A DNA stretch of 64,000 nucleotides, taken from Lachnospiraceae bacterium. Its GTDB lineage: Bacteria; Bacillota; Clostridia; Lachnospirales; Lachnospiraceae. The position numbers were made by a program, and so were the translations under genes. Under the pieces are notes generated by a model that saw only the letters and a list, made by a program, of their open reading frames with translations, did not search any database and was not told the DNA's origin. Where the stretch lies: assembly GCA_015057055.1 (NCBI GenBank), contig SVFE01000002.1:1-64000 (forward strand), read 5' to 3'. Shown here piece by piece: positions 1 through 9,571 of the stretch (positions are counted from its first letter, which is position 1; the number at the start of each line of letters is the position of its first letter).

Positions 1-268
1 TGAGATTGTACCAAAAACCATGTGCAAGAGTAAATTCCGGATTTGAATATTTTGGGGTAAAAAAACTGGAATTAAAAATTTCACATTACGTTTCCGGCTC
101 GTTGCGGTGCCGGGGATGGTTTTTTTGATTTGATAAAAATTTATCGCAAAACAATAAAAAGTTGTTGACATTCAAAAATGACTGTGGTATTTTGAGGATA
201 GAGGGAGCGAACAGGAAAGCCGTTGCTCCGACGTAAAAGGCGGAATAAGGGAAGAGGAGGAGTTTTAC

Positions 269-2053
269 ATGGACGATACAAAAGTGAATGAAATAAAGCC
301 GGAGGAAACGAAAGCGCATGTTGTTGCGGAAGAAGGCAATAAAATCCCGAAGAAAAAACTGGGCGAAAAGATGAAAGGGCTGATGGATGCTCTGGTTCAA
401 AATGTTTTTATGAAATATACCGTGACGGTAATCAGTGTTGTTTTGGCGACGATTCTGGCGGCGGTGCTGATTGATACGGGTGAGATGTCCGAGAAGGCAG
501 AAGATATATTGGAAAATATGGAGATGTTTCTTTGGATCTTTGCTACCGGTTCGCTGGCAGCGGAAGAGTACCTGAATAAAAAAACGGTGCCCAGGATTAT
601 TGCACTTGCAGCTTCCGCTGTGTATGCGGGATTCTTTGTATTTTTACTCGAGTGTACCGATACAACTATTTTGGGCATGGATGCGGAATTGTTTATCGGC
701 TTTGCAGGAGTGTATTACGTGGTTGCCATTTCTTCGCTGCTGATTATGAGCGTACATCACATGTACCGCGCTTCCGGTCTTTCTTTGTCTGAGTATTGCA
801 TCAGTGCGGTTGCCAATATGGCACAAACATCCATCGTATATTCGTTGTTTGCCGGCGGTATTGCGATTGTAGTTGCTATTTTCAATGTACTTATTTTCGA
901 TACGGATTCGTTTTTGTTGCGGCTGGAACTGTTCCTGGCAGGCGGTATTTTCCTGCCGGCCCAGCTTTTGGCAATTTCCAAAGTATCGGACCAGGTAGGT
1001 AAATTTATGAGAGGCGTTGTGCGGAATGTTTTGTTACCGCTTTTGCTTGCCGCCTTTGTAATTATCTACCTTTACATATTCCGTATTTTGTTCAGCTGGG
1101 AGTTGCCTTCCAATGAAGTATTTATGATTTTATCTGTTGTTTTTGCCCTGGGTCTTCCGATTTGGACCATGGCCGGACATAACAAGGAAAAATTGCTGGG
1201 AAAGATTAATGCATGGCTTCCGGTAGCGTTTATTCCCTTCATTCTTTTGCAGTGCATCTGTATCGGCATCCGATTCTATCATTACGGTTATACGCCGCAG
1301 CGATATTACGCCTGTGCACTCATTGTGTTTGAAATCATTTACGTATGCCTTTATTTGATTAAGAAAGGAAGATATCTTCAGTGGATTTTCCCCGCAGCCT
1401 GTGTGGTATTGTTTGTTACCATAGCGTGTCCTTTCCTGAATGCAGAGTATATCGGTGTGATGGCGCACCGCAGCGTAGTTGAGGATGCATTGGATAAGGG
1501 ATTGGAGAATCTTACCGCAGAAGAAGAAAATAAACTGGAGGATTCTTACTTTATTATTCTAAGAGAGTGCGGCGCAGAAGGAGAGAAATACCTGCAGACA
1601 GAACTGGGTGAGGATGCCGAAACCTTATACGATTGGTATTTTTCTTATGACTCGGTAACGGAGGCAGAAAGTTTACACGGAGAACTGTTGTACTTTAGTG
1701 GCAGCCAATCCATGTACGAACTTGATGTTAGGGAATACAGTCGGATTATCCGGGTATCCTGCGAGGAAATCTATACGGAAGATGGCGCAGAATATAATGG
1801 TGTGTTATCGTTTACATCGTGGGAAGAGGATGAGCATAGTTGGAATCTGGATTTGGAAACCTGGCTGGATAACGGAATTGATTATTTCGTAAACAGTACG
1901 CCAAATAATTTTGCTGATTATCTCGGTGAAAATAATATTGTGGAAGTGAATGAACAGTATGATTTGTGGGTATCAAGCGTTTATATGCGGTGTTATGAGG
2001 ACGGTTACATCGAATACATCGATATTGACGGTTACTTATTGGAAAAAGAATAA
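269..2053 (+). CDS. Multi-pass membrane protein with soluble C-terminal region (DUF4153-like permease-type protein, tentative)
   Basis: 594-aa ORF, GGAGG RBS just upstream, many hydrophobic helices in first ~400 aa, acidic soluble C-terminus. Confidence 0.8.
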   Translation: MDDTKVNEIKPEETKAHVVAEEGNKIPKKKLGEKMKGLMDALVQNVFMKYTVTVISVVLATILAAVLIDTGEMSEKAEDILENMEMFLWIFATGSLAAEEYLNKKTVPRIIALAASAVYAGFFVFLLECTDTTILGMDAELFIGFAGVYYVVAISSLLIMSVHHMYRASGLSLSEYCISAVANMAQTSIVYSLFAGGIAIVVAIFNVLIFDTDSFLLRLELFLAGGIFLPAQLLAISKVSDQVGKFMRGVVRNVLLPLLLAAFVIIYLYIFRILFSWELPSNEVFMILSVVFALGLPIWTMAGHNKEKLLGKINAWLPVAFIPFILLQCICIGIRFYHYGYTPQRYYACALIVFEIIYVCLYLIKKGRYLQWIFPAACVVLFVTIACPFLNAEYIGVMAHRSVVEDALDKGLENLTAEEENKLEDSYFIILRECGAEGEKYLQTELGEDAETLYDWYFSYDSVTEAESLHGELLYFSGSQSMYELDVREYSRIIRVSCEEIYTEDGAEYNGVLSFTSWEEDEHSWNLDLETWLDNGIDYFVNSTPNNFADYLGENNIVEVNEQYDLWVSSVYMRCYEDGYIEYIDIDGYLLEKE

Positions 2054-2100
2054 AAGTATGTTATAATGATATCAGATTATGACAGAAAGGAAGTGGCGCG

Positions 2101-2445
2101 ATGCGTATTGGTGCAGTTGCAGGACTTAGCAGCGGATATTCCGTGATGAGCGTATATGGGAATCCCAAAGGCGTAGAGAAAGTCTCACCGATTAACAAAG
2201 AGACGCAGGCAGCTTCTCCCTTGGTGGTCGTAAAAGAAGAGGCGGAACCGGCAGAAGAAATCCTGCGTAACATCGATGATGTTGTGGACTATGATGAAGT
2301 TATGAATCAGATGATGGGCGGTCAGGCGTTGAATGCTTATACCGTGCCGACACAGGATGCTGCAGAGGGTGGCCTGGGAATGAACAATTCCGAAAATGAT
2401 ATTTCTGCTTTTATGCGGAACAAAGCGATTATGGCATATAGCTAG
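2101..2445 (+). CDS. Small hypothetical protein
   Basis: 114-aa ORF preceded by AGAAAGGAAG RBS; no recognisable domain. Confidence 0.55.
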   Translation: MRIGAVAGLSSGYSVMSVYGNPKGVEKVSPINKETQAASPLVVVKEEAEPAEEILRNIDDVVDYDEVMNQMMGGQALNAYTVPTQDAAEGGLGMNNSENDISAFMRNKAIMAYS

Positions 2446-2492
2446 CGTGTAGTTAACAGATCGTTAGCGGAGCAAAAGAAAAAGAGCGAAAA

Positions 2493-2529
2493 GGGCTTGT
2501 ATGTATTTGGAGAAATATATACAAGCCCT
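2493..2529. terminator. Hairpin, possible terminator
   Basis: gggcttgta ... tacaagccc inverted repeat after the 2101-2445 ORF; no strong T-tract. Confidence 0.4.
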
Positions 2530-2573
2530 GTGTGCATACAAATAGTAAATCATTTGGGAAAGGCGGAGGAAAA

Positions 2574-3194
2574 ATGAAAGTATTGTTGTTTAACGGAAGT
2601 CCCCATGCTGTGGGATGCACGTATACTGCACTCACAGAGGTGGCCCGGACTTTGGAGGCCAAGGGGATTGAAACGGAGATTTTTCAGGTCGGTGCGAAAC
2701 CGGTGGGAGGCTGCAGTGGATGCGGCGGTTGCAAACAGAGCGGTCGTTGTGTATGGGATGATGTGGTAAATGAAGCATTGGATAAATTGGAAAGTGCAGA
2801 CGGCTATATTTTCGGCTCTCCGGTGCATTATGCATCCCCTTCAGGTAATATCATCGGATTTATGGATCGTTTGTTTTATGCCGGGAAAAGCAAGATGGAA
2901 TTTAAACCGGGAGCGGTTGTGGTCAGCGCCAGAAGAGCCGGAACCTCGGCGGCTTTGGATGTTCTCACCAAGTATCTTACGATTTCCAATATGCCGGTGG
3001 TATCCGGCAATTACTGGAATATGGTGCACGGGCAGTCGCCGGAGGATGTGAAGAAGGATGAAGAAGGACTGCAGACCATGCGCGCCGTAGGAAACAATAT
3101 GGCATGGCTCTTGCAATGTATTGATGCCGGTGCAAAGCAGGGAATCGACAGACCGGCGGCGGAAGGCAAAATTATGACTAATTTTGTACGGTAG
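2574..3194 (+). CDS. Flavodoxin-like / NADPH-dependent FMN reductase family protein
   Basis: N-terminus MKVLLFNGSPHAVGCTYTALTEVARTLEAKGIETEIFQVG and CSGCGGCKQSGRCVWDD typical of the family; RBS GGCGGAGG. Confidence 0.88.
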   Translation: MKVLLFNGSPHAVGCTYTALTEVARTLEAKGIETEIFQVGAKPVGGCSGCGGCKQSGRCVWDDVVNEALDKLESADGYIFGSPVHYASPSGNIIGFMDRLFYAGKSKMEFKPGAVVVSARRAGTSAALDVLTKYLTISNMPVVSGNYWNMVHGQSPEDVKKDEEGLQTMRAVGNNMAWLLQCIDAGAKQGIDRPAAEGKIMTNFVR

Positions 3195-3206
3195 GTTTTT
3201 GAAAAG

Positions 3207-3240
3207 GAAGAACGTAAAAATGCGTTCTTCTTTTTGTTTT
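3207..3240 (+). terminator. Rho-independent terminator
   Basis: gaagaacg-taaaaatg-cgttcttc followed by T-tract. Confidence 0.8.
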
Positions 3241-3261
3241 AAAAAATATAAAAAATTAGAG

Positions 3262-3313
3262 TTGACAATTCGATATGAAAGTATATAATGAACATATGAA
3301 CAGTCATTCATAT
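3262..3313 (+). promoter_or_regulatory. Metal-responsive promoter with ArsR/SmtB-type operator
   Basis: TTGACA (3262-3267), 16 bp, TATAAT (3284-3289), then imperfect palindrome ATATGAACAGTCATTCATAT (3294-3313) resembling the TGAACA-N2-TATTCA ArsR/SmtB box. Confidence 0.75.
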
Positions 3314-3357
3314 GAAAGTAAAATGGAAACGCGAAACAAAACAGAAAGGAAAAGCAG

Positions 3358-3726
3358 ATGAAGAAAGTGACGGAACCGGCAGAACGGTGTGAGTTTATCC
3401 ATGTACATGAACATGTAGTGGAAGAGGTGAATAAGCAAATGCCTCCGGAGGAGGAACTGTATGATTTGGCAGATTTTTTTCGGGTATTTAGCGATTCCAC
3501 AAGGATTAAAATATTGTATTTATTGCTTTGCTCGGAAATGTGCGTATGTGATATTGCCCGGCTTTTATCCATGGAACAGTCTGCGATTTCCCACCAGTTG
3601 CGTACGCTGAAACAGATGAAGCTGGTAAGTAACCGGCGCGTTGGAAAATCCGTGATGTATTCTCTTGCGGACGGACATATTTCAGCAATTTTAAGTCAGG
3701 GCATGGAGCATATCCGTGAAGAGTAA
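3358..3726 (+). CDS. ArsR/SmtB-family metalloregulator
   Basis: Winged-helix segment FRVFSDSTRIKILYLLLCSEMCVCDIARLLSMEQSAISHQLRTLKQMKLVSNRRVGKSVMYSL. Confidence 0.93.
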   Translation: MKKVTEPAERCEFIHVHEHVVEEVNKQMPPEEELYDLADFFRVFSDSTRIKILYLLLCSEMCVCDIARLLSMEQSAISHQLRTLKQMKLVSNRRVGKSVMYSLADGHISAILSQGMEHIREE

Positions 3727-3759
3727 GTGTAAAAATAAAAATGATAAGGAGACAGGAAA

Positions 3760-3981
3760 ATGAAAAAAGTATTTGTATTGGAAGATTTGTGCTGTGCAAA
3801 CTGCGGAGCAAAGATTGAAGAAGCGGTAGGAAAATTAGAGGGTGTATCGGAATGCAGCGTAACCTTTCTTACCCAGAAAATGACCTTGGAAATGGAAGAA
3901 GATAAGCTGGATTCCATCCGGGAACAGGTAAAGAAGATTGTTAAAAAAATTGAACCCGACGTGGAAGTGATAGAGAAATAG
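3760..3981 (+). CDS. Heavy-metal-associated (HMA) domain protein / metallochaperone
   Basis: 73 aa; DLCCANCGAKIEEAVGKLEGV metal-binding motif; RBS AAGGAG. Confidence 0.88.
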   Translation: MKKVFVLEDLCCANCGAKIEEAVGKLEGVSECSVTFLTQKMTLEMEEDKLDSIREQVKKIVKKIEPDVEVIEK

Positions 3982-3986
3982 GGAGC

Positions 3987-4058
3987 GGAAGAGAAGCAGA
4001 AAACGGAAGAGAAGCAGAAAACGGTAGAGAAGCAGAAAATGGTAGCGAAACAGAGAGC
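3987..4058 (+). repeat. Four tandem copies of an 18-bp repeat
   Basis: ggaagagaagcagaaaac x2, then ggtagagaagcagaaaat and ggtagcgaaacagagagc. Confidence 0.95.
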
Positions 4059-4070
4059 AGGAGAGGCGTT

Positions 4071-5966
4071 ATGAAACTGACCAAAAAATTGAAAAAAGAT
4101 TTGATTCGAATTTGTGTGGGAATGGTTGTGTTTGCAATCGCACTGGTAGTAGAGGAACATGTGTGGTTCCCGGTTTCCTTGGCCTGTTTCATTGCGGCTT
4201 ACCTTGTTACCGGCATCGATGTAGTGACAAGAGCGGGGAAGAACTTAGTTTCCGGTCATATGCTGGATGAGAATTTCCTTATGACCATCGCCACCATCGG
4301 TGCATTTGCCGTGGGAGAATATCCGGAAGCGGTAGCGGTTATGATTTTTTATCAGGTTGGCGAGTTTTTTCAAAAGTATGCAGTCAGCAAAGCCCGTAAA
4401 TCCATTAAGGATTTGATGGAGATTTGCCCGGAAATGGCCCGAGTGATTCGCGAAGAGGAAGAAGCGGAAGTAGCACCGGAGGAAGTCCGGGTGGGAGAAC
4501 GTCTTCGCATTTATCCCGGGGAAAAGATTCCTCTGGACGGGGTGATTTTAAGCGGTGCTTCCAGCATAGATACCAAAGCCTTGACCGGGGAAAGTGCTCT
4601 TCGTGACGTTGGATGCGGCGATGAAGTAATCAGCGGTTGCATCAATATGACCGGCGTTCTTGAAGTGGAAGTGAAAAAAGAATTCGGGGAGTCTACCGTT
4701 TCCAAGATTTTGGAACTGGTGGAAAATGCAGGCAGTAAGAAAGCGGAAACGGAGCGGTTTATCACCCGTTTTGCCAGATGGTATACACCGCTGGTGGTAA
4801 TTATGGCTGTGCTTTTATTTGTGCTTCCGGTGGTTTGGCAGGCCTGGATTGTAAAGACGGCGGTTTTTGAATGGGCGCTGGTTAAAGTCTATCTGTACCG
4901 CGCCATGACCTTTTTGGTAATCTCCTGTCCCTGCGCACTGGTAATTTCCGTGCCCATGAGTTTCTTCGGGGGAATCGGTGCGGCAAGTAAAAACGGTATT
5001 TTGATCAAGGGAAGCAACTACCTGGAAAATCTGGTGAAAGTAAAAACGGCGGTTTTTGATAAGACAGGAACCCTGACACAGGGAAGTTTTCAGGTCAGCA
5101 AGCTGCACCGGCTGGATACGCAGTATTCGGAGGAGCAGATGCTGGGCGTGATGGCGGCATTGGAGAACTGCTCCAATCATCCCATCGCGGATGCGGTATG
5201 CCTTGCGGCAAAAAAACGCGACTGCGTAGAACGAAAAGCCTCTGATATCAAGGAATTGGCAGGATTCGGCGTTGGCGGAGAAGTGGAAGGGCAGACCTAC
5301 TATGTGGGAAATGCGGCTCTTTTGAAAGAGAAGAACATTGATGCACCGGAAACGGAAAAATACGGCACGGTAGTTTACCTTGCCACAAAGGAGAAGTGTA
5401 TCGGTTACTGTCTGCTTGAGGATGAGCCTAAGGCAGAAGCAAAGGATGCGTTAGAGAGCCTGAAAAAGGCCGGCATCCGGGAACTTGTGATGCTGACGGG
5501 AGATCGCAGGGAAACGGCGGAAAAAGCAGCAAAAACCCTTGGAATCACATCGTATCATGCCGGACTTCTTCCAGGGGATAAGGTGGAAAAAACAGAAGAA
5601 ATCCTGCAGAAAAAATCCGGAGATGAAATGGTTTTGTTTGTGGGGGACGGGATTAACGATGCCCCGGTTCTGGCCCGGGCCGATATCGGTGTTGCCATGG
5701 GCGGCCTTGGTTCGGATGCGGCAATTGAAGCGGCAGATATCGTAATCATGGACGATTCCCTTTTGAAACTTTCACTGGCAATAAAGATTGCAAAGAAGAC
5801 GGTGGCCATCGTTAAGCAGAATATTGTGATGGCGCTGGGAATCAAGTTTTTGGTTCTTTTGTTTGCGGCAATCGGAATGGCCGGAATGTGGCTGGCTATT
5901 TTTGCAGACGTAGGAGTTGCCGTGCTGGCGATATTAAATGCACTGAGAGCGTTAAATGCCCGCTAA
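4071..5966 (+). CDS. Heavy-metal-translocating P-type ATPase (Cd/Zn/Pb type)
   Basis: CPC motif (ISCPCALVIS), DKTGTLTQG, TGES, GDGINDAPVLARADIGVAMG. Confidence 0.95.
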   Translation: MKLTKKLKKDLIRICVGMVVFAIALVVEEHVWFPVSLACFIAAYLVTGIDVVTRAGKNLVSGHMLDENFLMTIATIGAFAVGEYPEAVAVMIFYQVGEFFQKYAVSKARKSIKDLMEICPEMARVIREEEEAEVAPEEVRVGERLRIYPGEKIPLDGVILSGASSIDTKALTGESALRDVGCGDEVISGCINMTGVLEVEVKKEFGESTVSKILELVENAGSKKAETERFITRFARWYTPLVVIMAVLLFVLPVVWQAWIVKTAVFEWALVKVYLYRAMTFLVISCPCALVISVPMSFFGGIGAASKNGILIKGSNYLENLVKVKTAVFDKTGTLTQGSFQVSKLHRLDTQYSEEQMLGVMAALENCSNHPIADAVCLAAKKRDCVERKASDIKELAGFGVGGEVEGQTYYVGNAALLKEKNIDAPETEKYGTVVYLATKEKCIGYCLLEDEPKAEAKDALESLKKAGIRELVMLTGDRRETAEKAAKTLGITSYHAGLLPGDKVEKTEEILQKKSGDEMVLFVGDGINDAPVLARADIGVAMGGLGSDAAIEAADIVIMDDSLLKLSLAIKIAKKTVAIVKQNIVMALGIKFLVLLFAAIGMAGMWLAIFADVGVAVLAILNALRALNAR

Positions 5967-6131
5967 AAGAAAAAGAGACCAAGAAAACGGCGGGAATTGG
6001 GCAAAAGCCGTTGCGTAGCGGGTGGAAAGTGTTATAATAAAGGTAGTGTGGGGATTCTTTGTGTAACATTCGGATGAAAGAATTTTTATCAAAGAAATTT
6101 TATCGGAACGAAAGAACATGGAGAATAGGTA

Positions 6132-8030
6132 ATGAATATTACGGCGCAGTGCTGCGGACTGGTATTGCTGGTGGTGTTACTCGTTTTCTATCTGCGGCAG
6201 AAACGAATAAAATTACATACAGAGAAAGCCTTTCAGCGTGTGTGGGCATTCAGCCTTCTTAATTTGTCGCTGGATATCTTGTCGGTTGTATTTATTTCCA
6301 ATATGGAATCCATTCCTTTGTGGCTGGTAAAGCTCGTTTGTAAGTTTTACGTGGCATCCATTGTCGCTACGGCTATGAGCGCGCTGGTCTACGTTTTGGA
6401 AGATGCATACAGCAAACATGAGAAAAATGACAAGAAAAAGGTTATTTGCTTCCTTACGGGTGTTATAAATACTGCAATCATTTTTGCATGCCCGATTCGG
6501 ATTGTAAATGACGGTGCCGGTGCTATATATACCGAAGGTCCGGCCGTGCTGGTGGCATATTTCTTTGGCTTTTGTATTTTTCTGGCATTGGCGCTGGTGG
6601 TGGAATTTAACCGTCACAGCATGAATCCCAGAAGAAAAGAAGCGGTGCGCATCTGGATTGGGATGTGGATTTGTGCGGCAGCGATTCAGTTTGTGAACAA
6701 CAGCCTTTTGTTTATCGGATTTGCCGGCGCGGTAGGTGTGATGGTTTTGTATGTTTTGCTGGAAAATCCTCAGTTAAACATTGACCAGGAAACAGGCCTG
6801 TTCAACCAATCCGGATTTCACAAGTATCTGGAGCAGTTGTTTGACCGGAAAGAAAAGTTTGAAATGATTTGCATGATGGTACCGAAGAATACCACCATGC
6901 GTCACGGAACTTATGAACTGATGCTGCAGGAGATTTACGATTTTCTGCAATGTCTTCCGGAGGCTATGGTATTTCATCATTCGGACGATGAGATCTTTAT
7001 TCTGTTTTCCGGTGAGCAACAGGCGGAAAAAGGGATTGCAAAGATAAAAGAATATTTCCATACGCCGGTGGACAGCGTCAAAAGCAATTTCATCCAGCCC
7101 GGTTTTATCCATATCAAAGAGACAGAAGTGATAAAGACGGAAGAAGATATCTTAAATATTTTCCATTATATCGTGGATTGCCATCCCCAGTACGACGGGG
7201 ACCATTTCTATGAGGTGACGGAACCCCAGATTCGGGCGATGTACGAAGAAAAGGAAGTGGAAAAACTAATTCACTATGCCATTGAAAATGACAGAGTGGA
7301 AGTCTTCTTTCAACCGATTTATTCCAACAAGGATAAAAAGTTTGTGTCAGCGGAGGCCCTGGCGCGTATCCGTGACAAAGACGGAAAATTGATTCCGCCG
7401 ATGGTATTTATTGAAGTGGCGGAAAAGAACGGGCTTATTTTGCAGCTCGGCGAAGCGGTATTTAAGAATGTGTGCCGTTTTATCCGGGAAAGAAAACCGG
7501 AGCAGTACGGCCTAGAATACATTGAGGTCAATCTTTCCGTGGTGCAGTGCAGTTACAGTTATCTGGCGAAGTCCTTTATGGAAATCATGCAGCAGTACGG
7601 TGTGGATCCCCGGTTCATCAATCTGGAGATTACGGAATCGGCCACCTACGAGTCGAAGAAAAATCTGTTGGAAAATATGGCAACGCTTCGGGGAGAAGGG
7701 GTACGGTTTTCTCTGGATGATTTCGGAAGCGGACAGTCCAATCTGAATTATATCGTGGACATGCCGGTGGATATTGTAAAGTTTGACCGGGATATGACGA
7801 CGGCATATTTTGAGAACGGAAAAGCAAAGCACGTCATGAATGCGGCGGTGGAGATGATTCACGGAATGAATCTGGAAATCGTGTCAGAGGGCGTGGAGAC
7901 GGAAGAACAGTTCTGCCGGTTGGAGAAATTGGGAATCCGGTTCATTCAGGGCTACTATTTCTCAAGACCTTTGGAGCAGGATGCCTTTGTGGAATTCTTG
8001 GCGAAGAACAGGCAGATGCAGATGGCATAA
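6132..8030 (+). CDS. Membrane protein with degenerate GGDEF and intact-looking EAL domain (c-di-GMP phosphodiesterase)
   Basis: EAL motifs FFQPIY, AEALAR, NLS, LEITESATYE, LDDFGSGQSNL, SEGVETEEQ, QGYYFSRPL; GGDEF position reads HSDDEI. Confidence 0.9.
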   Translation: MNITAQCCGLVLLVVLLVFYLRQKRIKLHTEKAFQRVWAFSLLNLSLDILSVVFISNMESIPLWLVKLVCKFYVASIVATAMSALVYVLEDAYSKHEKNDKKKVICFLTGVINTAIIFACPIRIVNDGAGAIYTEGPAVLVAYFFGFCIFLALALVVEFNRHSMNPRRKEAVRIWIGMWICAAAIQFVNNSLLFIGFAGAVGVMVLYVLLENPQLNIDQETGLFNQSGFHKYLEQLFDRKEKFEMICMMVPKNTTMRHGTYELMLQEIYDFLQCLPEAMVFHHSDDEIFILFSGEQQAEKGIAKIKEYFHTPVDSVKSNFIQPGFIHIKETEVIKTEEDILNIFHYIVDCHPQYDGDHFYEVTEPQIRAMYEEKEVEKLIHYAIENDRVEVFFQPIYSNKDKKFVSAEALARIRDKDGKLIPPMVFIEVAEKNGLILQLGEAVFKNVCRFIRERKPEQYGLEYIEVNLSVVQCSYSYLAKSFMEIMQQYGVDPRFINLEITESATYESKKNLLENMATLRGEGVRFSLDDFGSGQSNLNYIVDMPVDIVKFDRDMTTAYFENGKAKHVMNAAVEMIHGMNLEIVSEGVETEEQFCRLEKLGIRFIQGYYFSRPLEQDAFVEFLAKNRQMQMA

Positions 8031-8097
8031 TGCGAGCCGTGTGGAAATGCGGGTTGACATTTTCGGTTTTAAAAGTTATATTTATCAGTAGTTAAAT

Positions 8098-8350
8098 AGG
8101 AAAGCGATGAATATGTGTAAGTAGCATAGGAGAATTTTCCGTCCAGAGAGAAGATACCACCGGCTGAGAGTATCTTCGGAAAAGCCCGTGTGAATTTCAG
8201 CATAGGAGCTTCCTGCGAAAGTCTTTTTGCGGATATAAGCAGGATGTAGTCACTGCATTAAAGTGAGAAGAGTGCAAATTTTATTTAAAATTTGAATTTG
8301 GGTGGTACCGCGGTTTGACCCGTCCCTTGTCAGGGGCGGGTTTTTTATTT
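8098..8350 (+). promoter_or_regulatory. T-box leader (tRNA-Phe responsive) upstream of pheST
   Basis: Conserved GGTGGTACCGCGG at 8301-8313, terminator hairpin acccgtccc...ggggcgggttttttattt, candidate specifier TTC in gtgaaTTTCagc (8196-8198). Confidence 0.93.
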
Positions 8351-8480
8351 TGCAGGAAGACTTGCAGGGATAGTTCGCTTGTCCTGTGCACGGTATTGTA
8401 TTTTGATAAAAACAATACTGCTTTCGGATGAATGGGCCTACCCCAAAAGAAAAAAGATACAGAAAGGTATGGTTAGCAGT

Positions 8481-9497
8481 ATGGAAAATTTTGAAGCGCT
8501 TAAGGCGCAGTATCAGGAAGAATTGAAAAGCGTAAACGGCAAGGAAGAGCTGGGGGCATTTTGGCAAAAATACCTCGGTAAGACCGGACAGATTCAGGAT
8601 TTGATGAAGAAAATGAAGGATGTGCCCAAGGAAGAAAAGCCCGAATACGGTAAGAAAGTGAATGAAGTCAGAACCTGGGCGCAGGATTTGTATCAGGCAA
8701 AGGCAGATGAAATCAAACTTCAGGAAGAGGAGAAGCGTTACAAAGCAGAAGCCATTGACGTAACCATTCCTTCCGAAGCAAAGGTGGGAAATCTTCACCC
8801 CATTACTCTGGTGAAACAGGAAATCATTGAGATTTTTGCCGGCATGGGATTTGAAATCTTTGAGGGCCCGGAAATCGAAGATGATGACCACAACTTTACA
8901 AGATTGAATGTATTAAAGGACCATCCCGCAAGAGATATGCAGGATACTTTCTGGCTTACGGAGGATTTGCTTCTTCGTACCCATACCTCACCGGGACAGA
9001 TCCGTGTGATGGATAAAAAGAAACCGCCCATCAAGGTGCTGGTACCCGGCAGAGTGTTCCGTTCCGACTCGGACGCAACCCACTCTCCCATGTTTAGCCA
9101 GATGGAAGGTCTTGTGGTGGATAAAAACATCACCCTCTGCGATTTGCAGGGTATGCTGGATGAGTTTGTAAAGAACATTTTCTCCAGCGATGCAAGAACA
9201 AGGCTTCGTCCTTCCTACTTCCCGTTTACAGAACCCAGCGTGGAAGTGGATGTGAGCTGTTTTGAGTGTGGCGGAAAAGGCTGCCCCCTTTGCAAAGGTA
9301 CCGGTTGGATTGAGGTGCTTGGCGGCGGCGTGGTAAATAACAAGGTATTGGAAAACTGTAATATTGACCCGAATGAATATTCCGGAATCGCATTCGGTAT
9401 CGGAATTGAGCGAATTACGATGTTAAAATACGGCATCAATCATATGGGCGTTTTGTTTGAAAATGACGTAAATTTCTTGAAGCAGTTTAAGGCATAG
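8481..9497 (+). CDS. pheS: Phenylalanine--tRNA ligase alpha subunit
   Basis: Class II aaRS motifs ([40 protein letters not shown]); T-box upstream; pheT downstream. Confidence 0.97.
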   Translation: MENFEALKAQYQEELKSVNGKEELGAFWQKYLGKTGQIQDLMKKMKDVPKEEKPEYGKKVNEVRTWAQDLYQAKADEIKLQEEEKRYKAEAIDVTIPSEAKVGNLHPITLVKQEIIEIFAGMGFEIFEGPEIEDDDHNFTRLNVLKDHPARDMQDTFWLTEDLLLRTHTSPGQIRVMDKKKPPIKVLVPGRVFRSDSDATHSPMFSQMEGLVVDKNITLCDLQGMLDEFVKNIFSSDARTRLRPSYFPFTEPSVEVDVSCFECGGKGCPLCKGTGWIEVLGGGVVNNKVLENCNIDPNEYSGIAFGIGIERITMLKYGINHMGVLFENDVNFLKQFKA

Positions 9498-9571
9498 AAA
9501 GAAAAATGAAATGATGGCGACGATAAAGCCGGGAAATTTATGGAACAGAAACGCAAAATTGGAGGATTAAG

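Noticed and set aside
2841-3572. 243-aa minus-strand ORF
   Set aside because: Spans the terminator and promoter between the flavodoxin and ArsR genes and is antisense to both; no domain.
3941-4192. Minus-strand ORF with SASLPF repeats
   Set aside because: A by-product of the 18-bp tandem repeats read on the opposite strand.
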